The translations under genes were made by a program, and so were the position numbers. The notes beneath the pieces were generated by a model. The model was not told where the DNA came from, did not search any database, and saw only the letters and a program-made list of their open reading frames with translations. From Roseimarinus sediminis (lineage in GTDB: Bacteria > Bacteroidota > Bacteroidia > Bacteroidales > Prolixibacteraceae), in NCBI RefSeq assembly GCF_050433125.1, contig NZ_JBNPXV010000001.1, forward strand, positions 186,001-250,000: a stretch of DNA of 64,000 bases, written 5' to 3'. The first letter of the stretch is position 1; the number at the start of each line of letters is the position of its first letter. Shown here one piece after another: positions 62,414 through 64,000 of the stretch.

Positions 62414-63112
62414 ATGACGGTTGAAAACAACTATAAATGCAGTTGCATTGAATGCAAGCTAAAAACGCTCTTTTTCGATAAGGTCGATAGTTCAGAACTT
62501 GAGCTGGTGTGCTCATCAAAAATTGAAAATGCATTCAGAAAAGGCGACCATATTATTCGTGAAGGGGATCCAATTCATGATTTCATTTATCTGAAAAGTG
62601 GTTTGGTTAAGCTTACAAAACATACAAGCGATGGACGGGAACAAATTCTAAGCTTTGCAAAACCTTTCGATTTTGTTAGTTTATTAAGTGTCTTTTCTTC
62701 TAAGCGTTACAACTATTCGGTAATCGCCATTGAAGATACCAGCATTTGCTTGCTCGACCTGGAAGATGTTAAACAAACCATCTTACACAACGGACTGTTT
62801 TCAATGAATTTGATGCAAAAATTAAGCGATGTTACCGACATGATCATCCTTGATAATCTAGAGATCAAAAGAAAGCACTTAAGAGGAAGGGTTGCTCATG
62901 TGTTGATCTACTTCTCTGAATACATTTACAATGCGCAAAGCATTGCCCTGCCGGTATCTCGACGGGAAATTGCCGAATACATCGGAATGACCACCGAAAA
63001 CGTGATACGTACTTTGTCTGAATTTAAAAAGGACGGCATCATAAGAACCTATGGAAAGGACATCGAAATAATTGACCCCGAACGCCTTCGGTCAATATCA
63101 CAACATGGTTAA
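62414..63112 (+). CDS. Crp/Fnr-family regulator with candidate Fe-S cysteines
   Basis: A 232-residue transcription factor. N-terminal cysteines C9, C11 and C14 (YKCSCIECKLK), an effector domain (about 25-140: IREGDPIHDFIYLKSG), a long dimer helix, and a C-terminal helix-turn-helix (SRREIAEYIGMTTENVIRTL). C112 in AIEDTSICLL aligns with FNR C122 (ALETSMVC as I recall it), so an oxygen-sensitive Fe-S cluster is plausible. The start is the ATG at 62414; an in-frame TTG at 62366 is ignored. It is divergent from psrA with palindromic sites between. Confidence 0.85.
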   Translation: MTVENNYKCSCIECKLKTLFFDKVDSSELELVCSSKIENAFRKGDHIIREGDPIHDFIYLKSGLVKLTKHTSDGREQILSFAKPFDFVSLLSVFSSKRYNYSVIAIEDTSICLLDLEDVKQTILHNGLFSMNLMQKLSDVTDMIILDNLEIKRKHLRGRVAHVLIYFSEYIYNAQSIALPVSRREIAEYIGMTTENVIRTLSEFKKDGIIRTYGKDIEIIDPERLRSISQHG

Positions 63113-63129
63113 ACACATGGCTTTCTATG

Positions 63130-63696
63130 CTAACGACGAGCATTGAGTTCTCCGGGATGGTTAATATTAAAAAACGGACCAGCATCCTTAAAATCGACAT
63201 AGTTGCTTGCGCTGCTTTTAATCAGCTCAGTCATCTTGTAACAGGAACGCAACATTTGTTTTTCAATTTTATTCAAAAGCCTTACTGAATAAATGGCACA
63301 CAAGGGTTCAATTTTTCCATCGGTTAAACGTGGAACCACAATTTCATCATCATTCAAACTTGCAAGCAGTTTTTCTACAACAGGCACTGTCATCAACGGC
63401 ATATCACAACTTAAAATAAAAACATACGGCGTTTCAACCTGTTGCATCACGGCATGCAGTCCGCATATAGGCCCGCAATTTTTATGAAAATCGGGTACCA
63501 GCGGCAGATTAAACATTTCATAATTACGATCATTCGAACTAATAATCAGTGTTTTAAAATATGCTGATAACAAGTCGATTGCATATTTGACCATTGGTTT
63601 GCCTTCAAAGTCAAGCAGTCCTTTATCGCTTCCCATCCGGCTGCTTTTGCCACCAGCCATCACCACTCCTGTAATATTTTCGTTCAATTGCTTCAC
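63130..63696 (-). CDS. mobA: molybdenum cofactor guanylyltransferase
   Basis: Adds GMP to Moco, giving the bis-MGD form needed by psrA. The nucleotidyltransferase motif GVVMAGGKSSRMGSDKG is at the N-terminus; LSCDMPLMTVPVV and CAIYSVRLL follow. I place the start at a GTG at 63696 because upstream in-frame codons overlap the divergent rsgA promoter and start; this gives 188 residues, the usual size. Convergent with the Crp/Fnr gene. Confidence 0.88.
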   Translation of the reverse strand: MKQLNENITGVVMAGGKSSRMGSDKGLLDFEGKPMVKYAIDLLSAYFKTLIISSNDRNYEMFNLPLVPDFHKNCGPICGLHAVMQQVETPYVFILSCDMPLMTVPVVEKLLASLNDDEIVVPRLTDGKIEPLCAIYSVRLLNKIEKQMLRSCYKMTELIKSSASNYVDFKDAGPFFNINHPGELNARR

Positions 63697-63716
63697 GTTC
63701 AGTAAGTAGATTATGC

Positions 63717-63724
63717 TATTTTTG
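63717..63724 (+). promoter_or_regulatory. -7 element of rsgA
   Basis: TATTTTTG matches TAnnTTTG, 19 bases before the rsgA ATG at 63743. Its position limits how far upstream mobA translation can begin. Confidence 0.6.
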
Positions 63725-63742
63725 ACCAAAATTAATAATTCA

Positions 63743-64000
63743 ATGTCATTACTCGAGGGATTAGTCATAAAATCGACAGGTAGCAGGTATTATGTCGTGT
63801 TGGATGAAAAAGTATATGAATGCCGGATCAAGGGAAAACTGCGCATTAAGGGTATCAGGACTACCAATCCGCTTTCGGTAGGCGATGTGGTTTATTTTCA
63901 GCTGCAGGATGAAATTTCGGAAAGTGGAAAACCAATGGGCGTCATCTCGAAGGTAAAGACGCGCAAAAACTACATCATTCGCAAATCGGTCAACCTTTCG
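63743..64000 (+). CDS. rsgA: ribosome small subunit GTPase RsgA, N-terminal fragment
   Basis: The first 86 codons of RsgA (YloQ), which helps mature the 30S subunit. The OB-fold is seen (LVIKSTGSRYYVVLDEKVYECR, VGDVVYFQL), followed by the start of the linker to the GTPase domain (SKVKTRKNYIIRKSV). The GTPase domain and zinc tail lie beyond the window. Confidence 0.9.
   Translation, partial: MSLLEGLVIKSTGSRYYVVLDEKVYECRIKGKLRIKGIRTTNPLSVGDVVYFQLQDEISESGKPMGVISKVKTRKNYIIRKSVNLS

Overview
The window comes from a member of the Bacteroidota, most likely an anaerobic or facultative, Bacteroidales/Marinilabiliales-like lineage. The evidence is: promoters of the TAnnTTTG (-7) type in front of many genes; a b558-type sdhCAB operon; a bS16 protein with a long acidic tail; a FISUMP-domain lipoprotein; a compact MenE; and almost no Shine-Dalgarno sequences. 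Genes are dense and there is no prophage or insertion sequence. The first and last genes (cysS, rsgA) are cut by the window edges.

Layout. 1-4.3 kb: cysS fragment, a leucine-rich-repeat protein, and a three-gene operon (DUF39, NIL-ferredoxin, UPF0280) matching the homocysteine-from-aspartate-semialdehyde route. 4.3-11.7 kb (minus): menaquinone operon menI-menF-menD-menB-[AAA ATPase]-menA-menC; menE lies alone at 37.3 kb and menH is absent. 11.8-12.3 kb: yefM/yoeB-like toxin-antitoxin pair with a GTAC operator. 12.5-17.7 kb: glmM and sdhCAB. 17.9-24 kb: repeat lipoprotein, adenosine kinase, era, der. 24-28.3 kb (minus): trimeric NADH-type [FeFe]-hydrogenase and thioredoxin. 28.5-38.4 kb: dnaE, lipoprotein, rpsP, prmC, a double hot-dog protein, ribD, tRNA-Arg(CCU), menE. 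38.5-45.7 kb: beta-propeller, ModF-like ABC ATPase, SPFH/NfeD genes including an NfeD-LytTR fusion, BtpA. 45.8-48.5 kb: modA-mop-modB-modC. 48.6-52.3 kb: PHP phosphatase, a decayed stretch, cardiolipin synthase.

52.3-63.7 kb is a molybdenum and sulfur respiration island. On the minus strand it runs psrA-psrB-psrC (molybdopterin thiosulfate/polysulfide reductase), two YeeE/YedE sulfur transporters, a rhodanese-like protein without its catalytic cysteine but with a C-terminal Gly-Gly-Cys, a structured leader that I identify as a molybdenum-cofactor (Moco) riboswitch followed by an intrinsic terminator, and then mobB-moeA-moaA-moaC-(MOSC-MogA). A divergent FNR-like regulator with candidate Fe-S cysteines sits upstream of psrA, with two TGAT-N4-ATCA palindromes between them; mobA follows.

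Taken together: molybdate is imported (ModABC, Mop, ModF), built into cofactor (MoaA/MoaC/MogA/MoeA/MobA/MobB), and used by the reductase, which would take electrons from menaquinol made by the Men pathway. H2/NADH turnover and fumarate/succinate chemistry complete an anaerobic metabolism. The most noteworthy items are the Moco-riboswitch/terminator unit, the membrane-bound NfeD-LytTR fusion, the Ser-substituted rhodanese with a GGC tail, and the hydrogenase whose HydB lacks the ferredoxin-like extension.
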